From Zeimonas sp964538505 (GTDB lineage Bacteria; Pseudomonadota; Gammaproteobacteria; Burkholderiales; Burkholderiaceae_E): a stretch of 64,000 bases of DNA. The position numbers and the translations under genes are program-made. The notes beneath the pieces were generated by a model. It had not been told where the DNA came from. It searched no databases and saw only the letters and a program-made list of their open reading frames with translations. Numbering within the stretch: position 1 is the stretch's first letter; the number at the start of each line of letters is the position of its first letter. The stretch is from the NCBI GenBank assembly GCA_964538505.1, contig CAZIDY010000005.1:1-64000 (forward strand), read 5' to 3'. Shown here piece after piece: positions 20,964-31,200 of the stretch.

Positions 20964-21116
20964 GACCGCCTCGCGCAGATCGTGCCCGACGCTTACGCAA
21001 GCAAAGCGCAGCTGCGAACACTGCAGCGACGCATCAAGGCTTGGCGTGTGGAGAAAGCAAAGAACTTGATCCTCGGGCAGCTCAGAAGGGCGACGCCCGT
21101 GATCGCGCACACCTGA
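20964..21116 (+). pseudogene. Second transposase-like fragment
   Basis: A 50-codon open stretch reads DAYASKAQLRTLQRRIKAWR followed by a basic tail and a stop. The LRTLQRRIKAWR helix is common in integrase-type transposases. No start and no upstream domain are present. It may derive from the same element as the preceding fragment or from a second one. Confidence 0.5.
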
Positions 21117-21214
21117 ACTCGGCATGAAGAGACATCGCCGGCCGCGCGGGGGCAAGGCGCGTAGCGCCTGGCAGGCTATGACATCGCGCGGGTAATGTCT
21201 GTCTATAAGGCAAC

Positions 21215-21361
21215 ATGCCCAAGATAGTTGACGCCGGACAATCGATAACCAGCCTGAACAGCCCGCTCAATTTTCTCGAAGCGGGCAGCTGGACCGCGCT
21301 GCCGTCTTTGGACTACCGGGTTGCGGCGCGATCCGTCGTGGTAATGACAAGGAAGCAATGA
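21215..21361 (+). CDS. Possible 48-aa leader ORF before pyruvate kinase
   Basis: An ATG-initiated 48-codon frame ends with a TGA that overlaps the pyruvate kinase start codons. The product (MPKIVDAGQSITSLN...) resembles nothing I recognise, and no strong ribosome site precedes it. It could be a translated leader or chance. Confidence 0.25.
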   Translation: MPKIVDAGQSITSLNSPLNFLEAGSWTALPSLDYRVAARSVVVMTRKQ

Positions 21362-22776
21362 TGCAGCTTTCGGGATGGAACCGGACCAAGATCGTCTGCA
21401 CGCTCGGCCCGGCGACCGACGCACCGGGCGTCGTGGAGGCGCTCATGCGCTCCGGCATGAACGTCGCCCGGCTGAACCTGTCGCATGGCGAGCATGCGGA
21501 GCACGCGCGGCGCATCGCGCAGGTGCGCGAGGCGGCACGCCGTCTCAGCGAGCCGGTGGCCATCCTCGCCGATCTGCCCGGCCCCAAGTTCCGCCTCGGT
21601 TCCATCGCCGAGAACGGGCGCAGGCTCGATGACGGCGCACGCGTGGCGCTCGCGCTCGAAGCGGGCCCCGACGGCGTGCTGCCGGTGCGCAACCCCGAAT
21701 TGCTCGACGCCCTGCGCATCGGTGAACGGGTGTACCTTGCCGACGGCGCAGTCGAGCTGAGCGTGGTGCATGCCACCCCGGTACGGGCCGAGCTCGAGGT
21801 GGTGGTCGGCGGGACCGTGCGCTCGGGCTCCGGTATCAACGTGCCGGATTCGGAGCTTGCCGTGCTCATTCCAACTCCGGCCGACCGGCAGCATCTGAAT
21901 TTCGCGCTGGCGCAGGGAGTCGACTGGGTCGGGGTGTCGTTCGTACAGAGCGCCGAGGATCTTGCGCGGGTGCGCGCCTATCTGCCTGAGCGTGAGCCGC
22001 CGCTCCTCATGGCAAAAATCGAGAAGCACCGGGCCCTTGCCGCGCTCGACACCATCGTGGCGGCGGCCGACGGCGTGATGGTGGCGCGCGGCGATCTGGG
22101 GGTCGAGATCGACCTCGCGCAGATCCCGCTAGTGCAAAAGCGCATCATCGCCGCGGCCAATGCGGGGGCGCGGGCCGTGACCACCGCCACGCAGATGCTC
22201 GAATCGATGGTCGAGCACGAACGCCCTACGCGCGCCGAAGTCACCGATGTCGCGAACGCCCTGCTCGACGGCACCGATGCGGTGATGCTGTCGGCCGAAA
22301 CCGCCATCGGTCGGTTTCCGGCAGCGGCAGTGCGCATCCTGCAGCGTGTGCTTGCGGCGACGGAGGCCGAGTACGCCTCGGGCATGGCACGCGAGCGCCT
22401 GCGTTCGGCGCTGGGCTCGACCGACGACGCGATCAGCTTTGCTGGCTGTGAACTGGCTGCGCGCCTTCAAGCACACGCCATTATCGCGCCTGCGCATGAC
22501 GTCGCCGCAGTCCTCGCACTCGCGCGCTTGCGCCCGCGTGCACCCCTCGTGATGATTGCGGGCTCCGAGCGGTTGTGGCACTCGCTCGCGATGGTGCGGG
22601 GCGCCGCGCCGCTGCTTTGCCCGCAAGCCGTCGAGCCAGGTGCCTGGATCGCCTGCGCGCGCGACTGGCTCTTCGCGCGTGGGCTCGCGCAGCGTGGCGA
22701 TCCGGCGGTGCTCCTGTACTCGTCAGATCCGAAGCACGCCGCCTCCGATTCGCTGCGCACGGTGCGTCTGGAGTAG
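21361..22776 (+). CDS. pyk: Pyruvate kinase
   Basis: The 471-residue protein has the pyruvate kinase N-terminal motif (TKIVCTLGPATDAPG ... GMNVARLNLSHGEH), the ADLPGPKFRLG segment, the active-site lysine region (LLMAKIEKHRAL), MVARGDLGVEI and the TATQMLESM block. It converts phosphoenolpyruvate and ADP to pyruvate and ATP in the cytoplasm. Two ATG codons stand in tandem (21358 and 21361); the second is better spaced from AAGGA. It stands alone, with transposase scraps upstream and a phosphomannomutase relic downstream. Confidence 0.93.
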   Translation: MQLSGWNRTKIVCTLGPATDAPGVVEALMRSGMNVARLNLSHGEHAEHARRIAQVREAARRLSEPVAILADLPGPKFRLGSIAENGRRLDDGARVALALEAGPDGVLPVRNPELLDALRIGERVYLADGAVELSVVHATPVRAELEVVVGGTVRSGSGINVPDSELAVLIPTPADRQHLNFALAQGVDWVGVSFVQSAEDLARVRAYLPEREPPLLMAKIEKHRALAALDTIVAAADGVMVARGDLGVEIDLAQIPLVQKRIIAAANAGARAVTTATQMLESMVEHERPTRAEVTDVANALLDGTDAVMLSAETAIGRFPAAAVRILQRVLAATEAEYASGMARERLRSALGSTDDAISFAGCELAARLQAHAIIAPAHDVAAVLALARLRPRAPLVMIAGSERLWHSLAMVRGAAPLLCPQAVEPGAWIACARDWLFARGLAQRGDPAVLLYSSDPKHAASDSLRTVRLE

Positions 22777-22779
22777 CGA

Positions 22780-23040
22780 GGTCATGCGCAGGTCGTAGAA
22801 CACCGTGGTGCTGCTGCGCGCGAGCTCTGCGCGCGCGAGCAGGAGCACCAGCGCCTCGCGCGGCTGCGGCACGCCGCGCTCGTCGACCACCGCGATGAGA
22901 TCACAGCGTCACCGTCGAACATGACGCCCAGATGGGCGCGCGCCGCCGGTATCGCGGCACGCGCAGCGCTGCCAGGTTTTCCTGGCGGAGGTGTGTCCGG
23001 CGCGTGGGTTCGGAAAGGCCCGTCGAGCACGTGGAATCGA
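22780..23040 (-). pseudogene. Phosphomannomutase/phosphoglucomutase fragment
   Basis: On the minus strand the pieces ENLAAL, then AAIPAARAHLGVMFDGDA, then DLIAVVDERGVPQPREALV and TTVFYDL line up with the central metal-binding part of the alpha-D-phosphohexomutase family (the DGDADR loop). They need two frame changes, and the rest of the roughly 450-residue gene is absent. It is a decayed remnant with no function expected. Confidence 0.6.
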
Positions 23041-23114
23041 GGCGTAGGGCGCCGTTGCGCTGGATCAGCGCGCTCGTTAATTGCGTCTGCAAACCTCCTC
23101 TCAAGATGACGAGA

Positions 23115-23160
23115 ATGTAATGCCGACGTAAGCATTCTGATCTTCGCAAAGCACTACGAA
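23115..23160 (+). promoter_or_regulatory. Shared-motif promoter of the alcohol dehydrogenase gene
   Basis: ATGTAAT (23115-23121) is followed after 34 bases by TACGAA (23155-23160), and a T lies eight bases upstream of the hexamer. The alcohol dehydrogenase ATG is about 190 bases further on. The duplicated copy at 20283 does not include this promoter. Confidence 0.55.
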
Positions 23161-23242
23161 AATCGAAGATTACGGAATGGCAATGAGACGGTCATCCTCG
23201 CGTTCCCTCTGCTCGGGATACTGATGGCTGTCCGTTTGATGA

Positions 23243-23449
23243 GACCGATGACGGGCGCTGCGGTCATGGAGCCGGCATTCCGGTGCCACCGGCATGGCCG
23301 TGATTTCGCAATTCCGGTCTATCGATTTGCCGATCAAGGAGTTTTCATGCCCGCGATGATGAGAGCAGCCGTGTTCGTCGAGCCAGGCCGCATCGAACTG
23401 GCCGACAAACCGATCCCCGACGTCGGCCCCAACGATGCGCTGATCCGCA
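23243..23449 (+). repeat. Intact source copy of a 207-bp partial duplication
   Basis: This segment spans the leader and first 34 codons of the alcohol dehydrogenase gene and is repeated in the same orientation at 20283-20489. The two copies flank pyruvate kinase and the transposase scraps, so recombination between them would delete about 3 kb. Confidence 0.85.
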
Positions 23450-24447
23450 TCACCACGACGACGATCTGCGGCACCGACGTGCACATCCTGAAGGGCGAAT
23501 ACCCGGTGGCCAAGGGGCTGACAATCGGGCACGAGCCGGTCGGCGTCATCGAGAAACTTGGCAGCGCGGTGCAGGGCTACACCGAAGGCCAGCGTGTGAT
23601 CGCCGGCGCGATCTGCCCGAACTTCAATTCCTACGCCGCGCAGGACGGCGCCCCGTCGCAGGACGGAAGCTATTTGTCAGCGGGGGGCCAGTGCGGCCAC
23701 CATGGCTACAAGGCGACGGCGGGCTGGCGTTTTGGCAATATGATCGACGGTACCCAGGCCGAGTACGTGCTCGTGCCCGACGCACAGGGCAATCTTGCGC
23801 CGATCCCCGAAGGACTCACCGACGAGCAGGTGCTGATGTGCCCGGACATCATGTCCACCGGGTTCAAGGGCGCCGAGAATGCAGGCGTGCGAATCGGCGA
23901 TACGGTGGTCGTGTTCGCGCAGGGGCCGATCGGGCTGTGCGCGACCGTCGGAGCCAGACTGCTGGGCGCGACGACCATCATCGCAGTGGACGGCAACGAC
24001 CACCGACTAAATATCGCGACGAAGATGGGCGCCGACGTTGTGCTCAACTTCCGCAACACCGACGTCGTCGACGAGGTGATGAAGCTCACTCACGGCCGAG
24101 GCGCCGACGCGTCGATCGAGGCGCTCGGCACGCAAGGCACCTTCGAGTCGGCGCTGCGGGTGCTCAAGCCGGGGGGCACGCTGTCGAGCCTCGGCGTGTA
24201 TTCAAACGACTTGAAGATTCCGGTGTCGGCCTTCGCCGCTGGTCTTGGCGATAACCGGATCGTTACCGCCTTGTGCCCTGGCGGCAAGGAGCGGATGCGC
24301 CGCCTGATGAACGTGGTGGCATCGGGCCGCATCGACCTCGGCGTGCTGGTCACGCACGAGTACAAGCTCGACGACATCGTAGCGGCCTACGAGTTGTTCG
24401 CGAACCAGCGAGACGGAGTCCTCAAGATCGCGATCAAGCCCCGTTGA
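23347..24447 (+). CDS. Zinc-dependent alcohol dehydrogenase (MDR family)
   Basis: The 366-residue protein has the zinc-site motif (CGTDVHILKGEYP ... GHEPVGVIEKLG) and a nucleotide-binding region after VVVFAQGPIGLCATVGARLLGA. Structural-zinc cysteines are largely absent, as in short-chain secondary alcohol dehydrogenases such as isopropanol dehydrogenase. It would interconvert alcohols and ketones or aldehydes with NAD(P)H, a fermentative redox role. The ATG at 23347 follows AAGGAG; longer in-frame starts lie within the duplicated leader. Confidence 0.9.
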   Translation: MPAMMRAAVFVEPGRIELADKPIPDVGPNDALIRITTTTICGTDVHILKGEYPVAKGLTIGHEPVGVIEKLGSAVQGYTEGQRVIAGAICPNFNSYAAQDGAPSQDGSYLSAGGQCGHHGYKATAGWRFGNMIDGTQAEYVLVPDAQGNLAPIPEGLTDEQVLMCPDIMSTGFKGAENAGVRIGDTVVVFAQGPIGLCATVGARLLGATTIIAVDGNDHRLNIATKMGADVVLNFRNTDVVDEVMKLTHGRGADASIEALGTQGTFESALRVLKPGGTLSSLGVYSNDLKIPVSAFAAGLGDNRIVTALCPGGKERMRRLMNVVASGRIDLGVLVTHEYKLDDIVAAYELFANQRDGVLKIAIKPR

Positions 24448-24512
24448 TCTCCGGATTCCGGCGGTTTCAAACGGCTCAGCCGTCGCTGACGGCCTCTCGG
24501 TTCTTTCGATCC

Positions 24513-25820
24513 ATGTCTGCCACTCATACTCCATCCGGCACGCATCATTCCCTGGCCGCGAACCGGATGCGACTCATCGTCGAGAACGCGTTCGGCCAGT
24601 GCCCTTTTCCCTTCGCGTTGCGTTTGTGGACCGGCGAAGTGTTCCACGTCGGGGCCGGCGAACCCTCCTTCTGTATCGTGCTGCGCGAACCGTCCGCAGT
24701 TGGCTCCTTGTTCCGTTCCAACGACCCGTTGCAGATCATCGACGCCTACCTGTTGGGGCATCTCGAATTGGAAGGCAGCCTCGAGGCTGCACTCCGGCTG
24801 AAGGAGTATCTGGGCGCGATGCGGCTCAGCATCCCGAAGCGGCTTCATCTTGGCTGGCAGGCGAAGCAGTTCGGGCGTCTCGCCAGTCGCGCGTCCAGTG
24901 GGCGGCAGGCGAGCCGTCGACTCGCTACGAGCAACCACTCCCGTTCGGCTGATCGCTCAGCGGTGCAATTTCATTACGACTTGTCGAACGATTTCTACCG
25001 CCTCTGGCTCGACGAACAGATGGTGTATTCGTGCGCCTATTTCGCCAGTGGCGGGGAGAGGCTCGACGAGGCGCAGCGCCTGAAGCTGCGCCACATCGGC
25101 AGGAAGCTGCGCCTGCAACCCGGTGATCGCTTCCTGGACGTGGGGTGTGGTTGGGGCGCTTTGACACGCTCGGCCGCAAGCGAGTTTGGCGCGGCCGCCG
25201 AAGGGATCACCTTGAGCGAGCGCCAGCACGAATACGCCGTCGCCCGCGCCGAACGCGAAGGGCTGGGCGGCCGCTGCGCTTATGCGTTGCGGGACTATCG
25301 TGACGTGGAGGGCGACGCGAACTTCGACAAGATCGCCAGTGTCGGCATGTTCGAGCATGTCGGGCTTGCCAACCTGCCGGTCTATTTTTCGTCGATTTAT
25401 CGATTGCTGAAGCCGGGCGGCTTGTTCCTGAACCATGGGATTACGCATGACGAGGAAGGATGGCCCGATACGCTGGGTACGCGTTTCATCAACCGCTACG
25501 TTTTCCCGGGAGGACAACTCGACCGTGTGGGAAACATCGTTCGCGCGATGGAACAGGCCGGTTTCGAAATCCTCGACGTCGAAAGCCTGCGGCCGCATTA
25601 CGCGCGCACCTTGCGCTGCTGGGTCGAGCGCTTGCAGCAGCGCTGGGACGAAGCGCGCGGTTTCGTGTCCGAGCCTGTCCTGCGGCTGTGGCGCCTTTAT
25701 ATGCTCGCCTGCGCAGTCGAGTTCGAATCGGCTTCACTGGGGCTTTACCAGATTCTGGCCGCCAAGCGCGGCGCACAGCCGCGAGATTTGCCGCTCAGTC
25801 GCGCCGATTTGTATGCGTGA
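24513..25820 (+). CDS. cfa: Cyclopropane-fatty-acyl-phospholipid synthase
   Basis: The 435-residue protein has an N-terminal lipid-binding domain and a C-terminal SAM methyltransferase domain with the DVGCGWGALTRSAA motif, QFHYDLSNDFYRLWLD and SVGMFEHVG. It adds a methylene bridge from SAM to unsaturated acyl chains in membrane phospholipids, a change typical of stationary or stress phase. The ATG at 24513 gives the family N-terminus, 65 bases after the alcohol dehydrogenase stop. Confidence 0.92.
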   Translation: MSATHTPSGTHHSLAANRMRLIVENAFGQCPFPFALRLWTGEVFHVGAGEPSFCIVLREPSAVGSLFRSNDPLQIIDAYLLGHLELEGSLEAALRLKEYLGAMRLSIPKRLHLGWQAKQFGRLASRASSGRQASRRLATSNHSRSADRSAVQFHYDLSNDFYRLWLDEQMVYSCAYFASGGERLDEAQRLKLRHIGRKLRLQPGDRFLDVGCGWGALTRSAASEFGAAAEGITLSERQHEYAVARAEREGLGGRCAYALRDYRDVEGDANFDKIASVGMFEHVGLANLPVYFSSIYRLLKPGGLFLNHGITHDEEGWPDTLGTRFINRYVFPGGQLDRVGNIVRAMEQAGFEILDVESLRPHYARTLRCWVERLQQRWDEARGFVSEPVLRLWRLYMLACAVEFESASLGLYQILAAKRGAQPRDLPLSRADLYA

Positions 25821-25960
25821 CGGTATGCCGCGCTGGCGCCGGCGTACGCGCGCATGTCTGAAGCCGGAGGACATGGCCACGGCGCCCCGCGGAATCCATC
25901 GGCTGGTAGGCGCGTCAATCCGCTTAGCATATTCCCTCAGCATCTCGGAGGAGAAGGACC

Positions 25961-27001
25961 ATGACATCACGAACGGAAATCCGCGTTGCGGTGAACGGGT
26001 ACGGCGTGATCGGAAAGCGTGTAGCCGAGGCAGTGGCGAAGCAGGAGGACATGCGACTGGTCGGCGTTGTGGATGTCGCCAGCGACTGGCGGCCGCGCGT
26101 CGCCCTCCAACGCGGTTTCGCCTTGTACGGCCCTGCTAGCGAGCAGGTCGAAGCGATGCGCAACGCAGGCTTGGCCGTGGCGGGTACGCTCGAGTCGTTG
26201 CTGGACGATGTAGACATCGTGGTCGACTGTACGCCGAAGAAAGTTGCGGCGACGAACGTCGAGACGTACCGTGCGCGCGGCATCAAGTTCATCGTCCAGG
26301 GTGGAGAGAAGCATTCGGTCACGGAGCACTCTTTCGTAGCGGAATCGAATTACGCCAGCGCGCTCGGCCGCGAATCCACGCGCGTGGTCTCGTGCAACAC
26401 CACCTCGGTCGTGAGGACGCTCACCTCGCTCAAGAGCGCGGGGCTCCTGCGCAAGGCGAGAGGTACGCTGCTGCGACGTGCCACCGACCCATGGGAGAGT
26501 CATCAGGGCGGGATCATGAACACCCTGGTTCCCGAGAAGGACATCCCGAGCCACCAGGGACCGGACGCGCAGGCGGTAGACCCCGATCTCGACGTCGTGA
26601 CCATGGCGGTGAAGGTGCCCGAAACGCTCGCTCACCTGCACTACTGGGTGGTCGAGATGACCCGACCCGCCTCGAAGGCAGAAGTGCTCGATGCTTTCAG
26701 CGCATCGTCGCGCATCAAGTTCATCCGCTACTCGGACGGGCTCTCCGCGCTCAACACGGTGAAGGAGTTCATGTCGGACGCCGGCCGGCCGCGCGCGGAT
26801 CTGTACGAAGTCGCGCTGTGGGAAGACATGCTGCGGGTGCAGGGCAACGAACTCTTCTACGCCTACATGGTGGACAACCAGGCGATCGTGGTGCCCGAAA
26901 CCATTGATGCGATCCGCGCCTTGACGCAAGCCGAGAGCGACGCGAAGGCCTCCATCGCCAGGACGGACGCCGCCATGGGAATCGGGAAGCTGCCATGGTG
27001 A
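25961..27001 (+). CDS. Type II (archaeal-type) glyceraldehyde-3-phosphate dehydrogenase
   Basis: The 346-residue protein opens with a dinucleotide-binding site (VNGYGVIGKRVAEAV) and has the catalytic cysteine in VSCNTTSVVRTL, the pattern of the archaeal (type II) GAPDH rather than the bacterial SCTTN enzyme. It oxidises glyceraldehyde 3-phosphate to 1,3-bisphosphoglycerate with NAD(P). A GGAGGAGAAGGA ribosome site precedes the ATG. PGK follows directly, so the two steps are encoded together. Type II GAPDH is uncommon in bacteria, which suggests transfer. Confidence 0.92.
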   Translation: MTSRTEIRVAVNGYGVIGKRVAEAVAKQEDMRLVGVVDVASDWRPRVALQRGFALYGPASEQVEAMRNAGLAVAGTLESLLDDVDIVVDCTPKKVAATNVETYRARGIKFIVQGGEKHSVTEHSFVAESNYASALGRESTRVVSCNTTSVVRTLTSLKSAGLLRKARGTLLRRATDPWESHQGGIMNTLVPEKDIPSHQGPDAQAVDPDLDVVTMAVKVPETLAHLHYWVVEMTRPASKAEVLDAFSASSRIKFIRYSDGLSALNTVKEFMSDAGRPRADLYEVALWEDMLRVQGNELFYAYMVDNQAIVVPETIDAIRALTQAESDAKASIARTDAAMGIGKLPW

Positions 27002-27077
27002 CGCTGGGGACGAGTTCTTGCGGTTGGATTTCAACAGCTTGCTAAAGCGCACCCGCAGTCAAATTCGGGAAACTGAG

Positions 27078-28292
27078 GTGACGGCCGGCGTGTCCACTTA
27101 CCGTACCCTCGACGACGTGGACGTTACCGGACAAGCGGTTCTGGTCCGCGTCGATCTGAACGTGCCGGTCAAGGCCGGCAAGATCACGGATGTGACTCGA
27201 ATCGAGCGCATCCTGCCTACGCTACGCGAGCTTGGAAGCAAGGAAGCGAAGGTCATCGTTCTTCTGGCCCACTTTGGCCGTCCGGAGGGCAAGGTCGTGC
27301 CGCAGATGAGCCTGGAACCGGTCACCGAAGTCCTGCAACCGATGATCGGTCGGCCGGTCGAGTTCGTCGCGACCGACTGGTACGACGGCCGCGCTGAAGA
27401 TGCTCTCGGGCACGCGCACGCCGGCGACATCCTCCTCATGGAGAACACGCGCTTCCACCCCGGCGAGGAGGCGAACGATCCATCGTTTGCGGCGCAGCTC
27501 GCGCGCCTGGGGGATGTCTACATAAACGACGCCTTCTCGGTCGCCCACCGCGCACATGCCTCCACCGAAGGCATTGCGCGACGCATTCCGTCGGCCGCCG
27601 GGCGCGCGATGCAAGCCGAGCTCGAGGCGCTCACGAGCGTCTTCGATGCGCCCGCTCGCCCGGTCTTCGCGCTCGTCGGCGGTGCCAAGGTCTCGACCAA
27701 GATCGAGCTGCTGCGCAATCTGGTTCGGGAGGTCGCGACGCTCGCCCTCGGGGGCGCCATGGCGAACACTTTCCTTGCCGCGCAGGGAAATCCGATCGGC
27801 AGATCGCTCGCCGAGCGCGACATGTTCGACACGGCGCGCAGCGTGATCGCTGCGGCGAGCGCTTCCGGCTGCGAAATCGTCCTTCCGATCGACGCCGTCG
27901 TTGCGCGCGAGTCAGACGCGGGCGCAGCGTGGAGTGTTGTACCGGTGCAGGCGGTGCGTGCGAAAGAAGTGATCCTGGATATCGGACCCGATACCGTGAC
28001 GCTCATGGGCGAGCGCCTCGCCGACGCACGCACGCTCGTGTGGAATGGCCCGCTCGGCGCGTTCGAAACCACGCCTTTCGACCGTGGCACGACCGCGATC
28101 GCCCGAATGGTGGGGGGTTTGACGCGAACAGGCGTTTTGCGCTCGGTTGCCGGCGGCGGCGATACGGTTGCGGCGCTCAAGCATGCGGGGGTGGCAAGCG
28201 ACTTCAGCTTCGTGTCGACAGCGGGGGGTGCCTTCCTGGAGTGGTTCGAAGGAAGGTCGTTGCCGGGCATCGAAGCGTTGCGGGCGATATGA
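27078..28292 (+). CDS. pgk: Phosphoglycerate kinase
   Basis: About 404 residues carry the PGK N-terminal motif (VLVRVDLNVPVKAGKITD), the LLAHFGRPEG and NTRFHPGEE segments, the FALVGGAKVSTKIELL nucleotide-domain block and the GGGDTVAAL loop. It makes ATP from 1,3-bisphosphoglycerate. The start is uncertain: GTG at 27078 or 27090, or TTG at 27018; I took 27078, after GGGAAACTGA. Its TGA overlaps the ATG of the following fusion gene. Confidence 0.93.
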   Translation: MTAGVSTYRTLDDVDVTGQAVLVRVDLNVPVKAGKITDVTRIERILPTLRELGSKEAKVIVLLAHFGRPEGKVVPQMSLEPVTEVLQPMIGRPVEFVATDWYDGRAEDALGHAHAGDILLMENTRFHPGEEANDPSFAAQLARLGDVYINDAFSVAHRAHASTEGIARRIPSAAGRAMQAELEALTSVFDAPARPVFALVGGAKVSTKIELLRNLVREVATLALGGAMANTFLAAQGNPIGRSLAERDMFDTARSVIAAASASGCEIVLPIDAVVARESDAGAAWSVVPVQAVRAKEVILDIGPDTVTLMGERLADARTLVWNGPLGAFETTPFDRGTTAIARMVGGLTRTGVLRSVAGGGDTVAALKHAGVASDFSFVSTAGGAFLEWFEGRSLPGIEALRAI

Positions 28293-31200
28293 GCGGGACC
28301 GGCCAGGTCGTCACGCTGTCGCCACGCGACTACGACGCCGTGTTGTTCGATCTCGACGGCGTGCTGACCAATACGGCGAGCGTCCACGCCGGCGCCTGGA
28401 AGACGCTGTTCGATGAATTTCTCACGCGCCGCGCGGCTCACGCGGGCGAAGCTTTCGTGCCGTTCGACGACGAGACCGATTACCGTCTCCACGTCGACGG
28501 CAAGCCGAGGCTCGACGGCGTCACGGATTTTCTCGCTTCACGGGGCATCGCCCTGCCTTCGGGCACCCCGCAGGACGCGGACGATGCCGACACCGTGCAG
28601 GCGCTCGCTCGGCGAAAGGACGCCTTTTTCCTCCGGCACATCGAGGAGCACGGCGTCGAGCGTTACGAAGCGGCGGTCGATCTCGTGAAGGCGCTGCGCG
28701 CGCAGGACATCAAGACCGCCGTGGTGTCGTCGAGCCGGAACTGCAAGACCGTGCTCGAAGCCGCCGGCATCGCGCAACTCTTCGATACCCGCGTCGACGG
28801 CGTCGAACTGGAGCGACTGCGCCTCGTCGGCAAGCCGGCGCCGGACATGTTCCTCGAGGCCGCGCGACGTCTAGGCTCCGATCGCGACAGAACGGTGATC
28901 GTGGAGGATGCCATTGTCGGCGTTGCCGCCGGCCGCACCGGCGGATTTGCACTGGTGATCGGCGTCGATCACGTCGGCCAATCACAGGCGCTGCGCGAAG
29001 CGGGTGCGGACGTAGTGGTCACGAGCCTCGCGCAAATTTGCATCTCGGCCGAACCGCCCTCTGCGTGGTCGTTCCTTTACGACGATTTCGATCCCGCACG
29101 CGAGGGGATGCGCGAAGCGCTGTGCGCACTGGGCAACGGTTACTTCGCCACTCGCGGTGCGGCGGCGTGGTCGTCGGCAGACGACGTCCACTACCCCGGC
29201 ACGTATCTGGCGGGCGGATACAACCGGCTTCGGACAGACGTGGCGGGTCGCACGGTCGAGAACGAAGGCCTCGTCAATTTTCCGAACTGGCTCGCGCTCG
29301 GTCTGGCGATCGACGGCGGTGACTGGTTCGATTTGCGCAAGGTCGCAATCCTTTCCTATCGTCAGGAACTCGACCTGCGGCGCGGCGTGCTCGTGAGGTC
29401 CATCCGCTTCGAGGATCCTTCCGGTCGCCGCAGCACGCTGGTCGAACGGCGAATCGTATCGATGGCCGAGATGCACCTCGCGGGCCTCGAGCTCACGCTC
29501 ACCGCCGAGAACTGGTCGGGATGTTTGACCGTCCGCTCTGGAATCGACGGTCGCGTGGTGAACGACGGCGCGAGGCTCTACCGCAAGTTCAACAAGCAGC
29601 ATCTCGAGCCGGTTACGAGCGGCAGCGCCGGGAAGGACGGCGTATATCTGCATGTACGGACCTCGCAGTCCAACCTTCAGGTGGCTCAGGCGGCGCGCAT
29701 GCGAGCGTATGTGGGTGAGAACCTGGTCGAGTCGGAGCGACGTTCGATCGGTGAGCGGGGCTATGTGGCGCAGGAACTGGACGTCGAGCTCGCGCAGGGC
29801 GAATCGATCGTGCTGGAGAAGCTCGTCGCGCTGTACACCTCGCGCGACCACGCGATTTCCGAGCCCGTCGTGGCCGCGCGCAAGGCAATCGAGCGGGTCG
29901 GGCGTTTCAGTACAGTCTTCTCACGCCACGCTCTGGCGTGGCAACACCTCTGGCGACGCTTCGACGTGCACCTTGCCCCAAGTCTCGGTGCTTCCGCGCT
30001 GAATGTGCCGATGCTGCTGAGGCTGAACATCTTTCATCTGCTGCAAAGCGCATCCATCAACTCGATCGGCCTCGACATCGGCATTCCCGCCCGCGGCTGG
30101 ACCGGGGAGGCATACGAAGGCCACGTCTTCTGGGACGAGCTCTTCATCTTTCCGACCCTGAACTACCGCATGCCGGAAATCACGCGCTCGCTGCTCATGT
30201 ATCGCTACCAGCGGCTCGACGAAGCGCGCGAGGCGGCGAAAGCCGCCGGTTATGCAGGCGCGATGTTCCCCTGGCAGAGCGGCAGCGACGGGCAGGAACA
30301 GACGCAGGAAGTGAACCTGAATCCTTTTTCGGAGCGATGGGTTCCGGACAACTCGTACCGGCAGCGTCACGTCAGCGCCGCGATCGCCTACAACGTGTGG
30401 CAGTACTTCCAGGTCACGCACGATGTCGAGTTCCTGCAGTACTTCGGCGCGGAACTGATCCTCGAGGTGGCGCGCTTCTGGTCGAGCATCGCAACGTTCA
30501 ACGAGCGTCGTGGACGCTACGAGATTCGGGGCGTGATGGGCCCCGACGAATTCCACGAGGCCTACCCGGACGCGCCCGTGCCGGGCCTTGACAACAACGC
30601 GTACACCAACGTGATGGCGGTGTGGGTGCTGTGTCGGGCGCTCGACGTCCTCGAGCTGCTGCCCGACCTGCGTCGGGCCGAACTGGCAGAGCGGCTGCAG
30701 CTGACTGCAGACGAAACGGCGCGCTGGGACGACGTGAGCCGCAGAATGTATCTGCCATTCCATGGTGACGGCATCATCAGCCAGTTCGAAGGCTACGAGC
30801 GGCTGGAGGAGCTGGACTGGGAACGTTACCGTCTGCGCTACGGAAACATCCAGCGCCTGGAGCTCATACTCGAAGCGGAGAACGACAGCGCGAATCGCTA
30901 CAAGGCGTCGAAGCAGGCCGACGTTCTCATGCTGTTCTACGTCTTTTCGGCCGACGAGCTTCGCGAGCTCTTCGGGCGCCTCGGATACGAGCTGGCGCCC
31001 GAGGCGATACCCCGAAACGTCGACTACTACGATCGCCGCTCGTCACACGGATCCACGCTGTGCCGAGTAGTTCATGCCTGGGTGCTCGCACGGTCGGACC
31101 GCAAGCGCGCGAAGAAGTATTTTGCAGAGGCGCTCCAGAGCGACGTGGCGGACATCCAGCAGGGTACGACTGCCGAAGGCGTGCATCTGGGTGCGATGGG

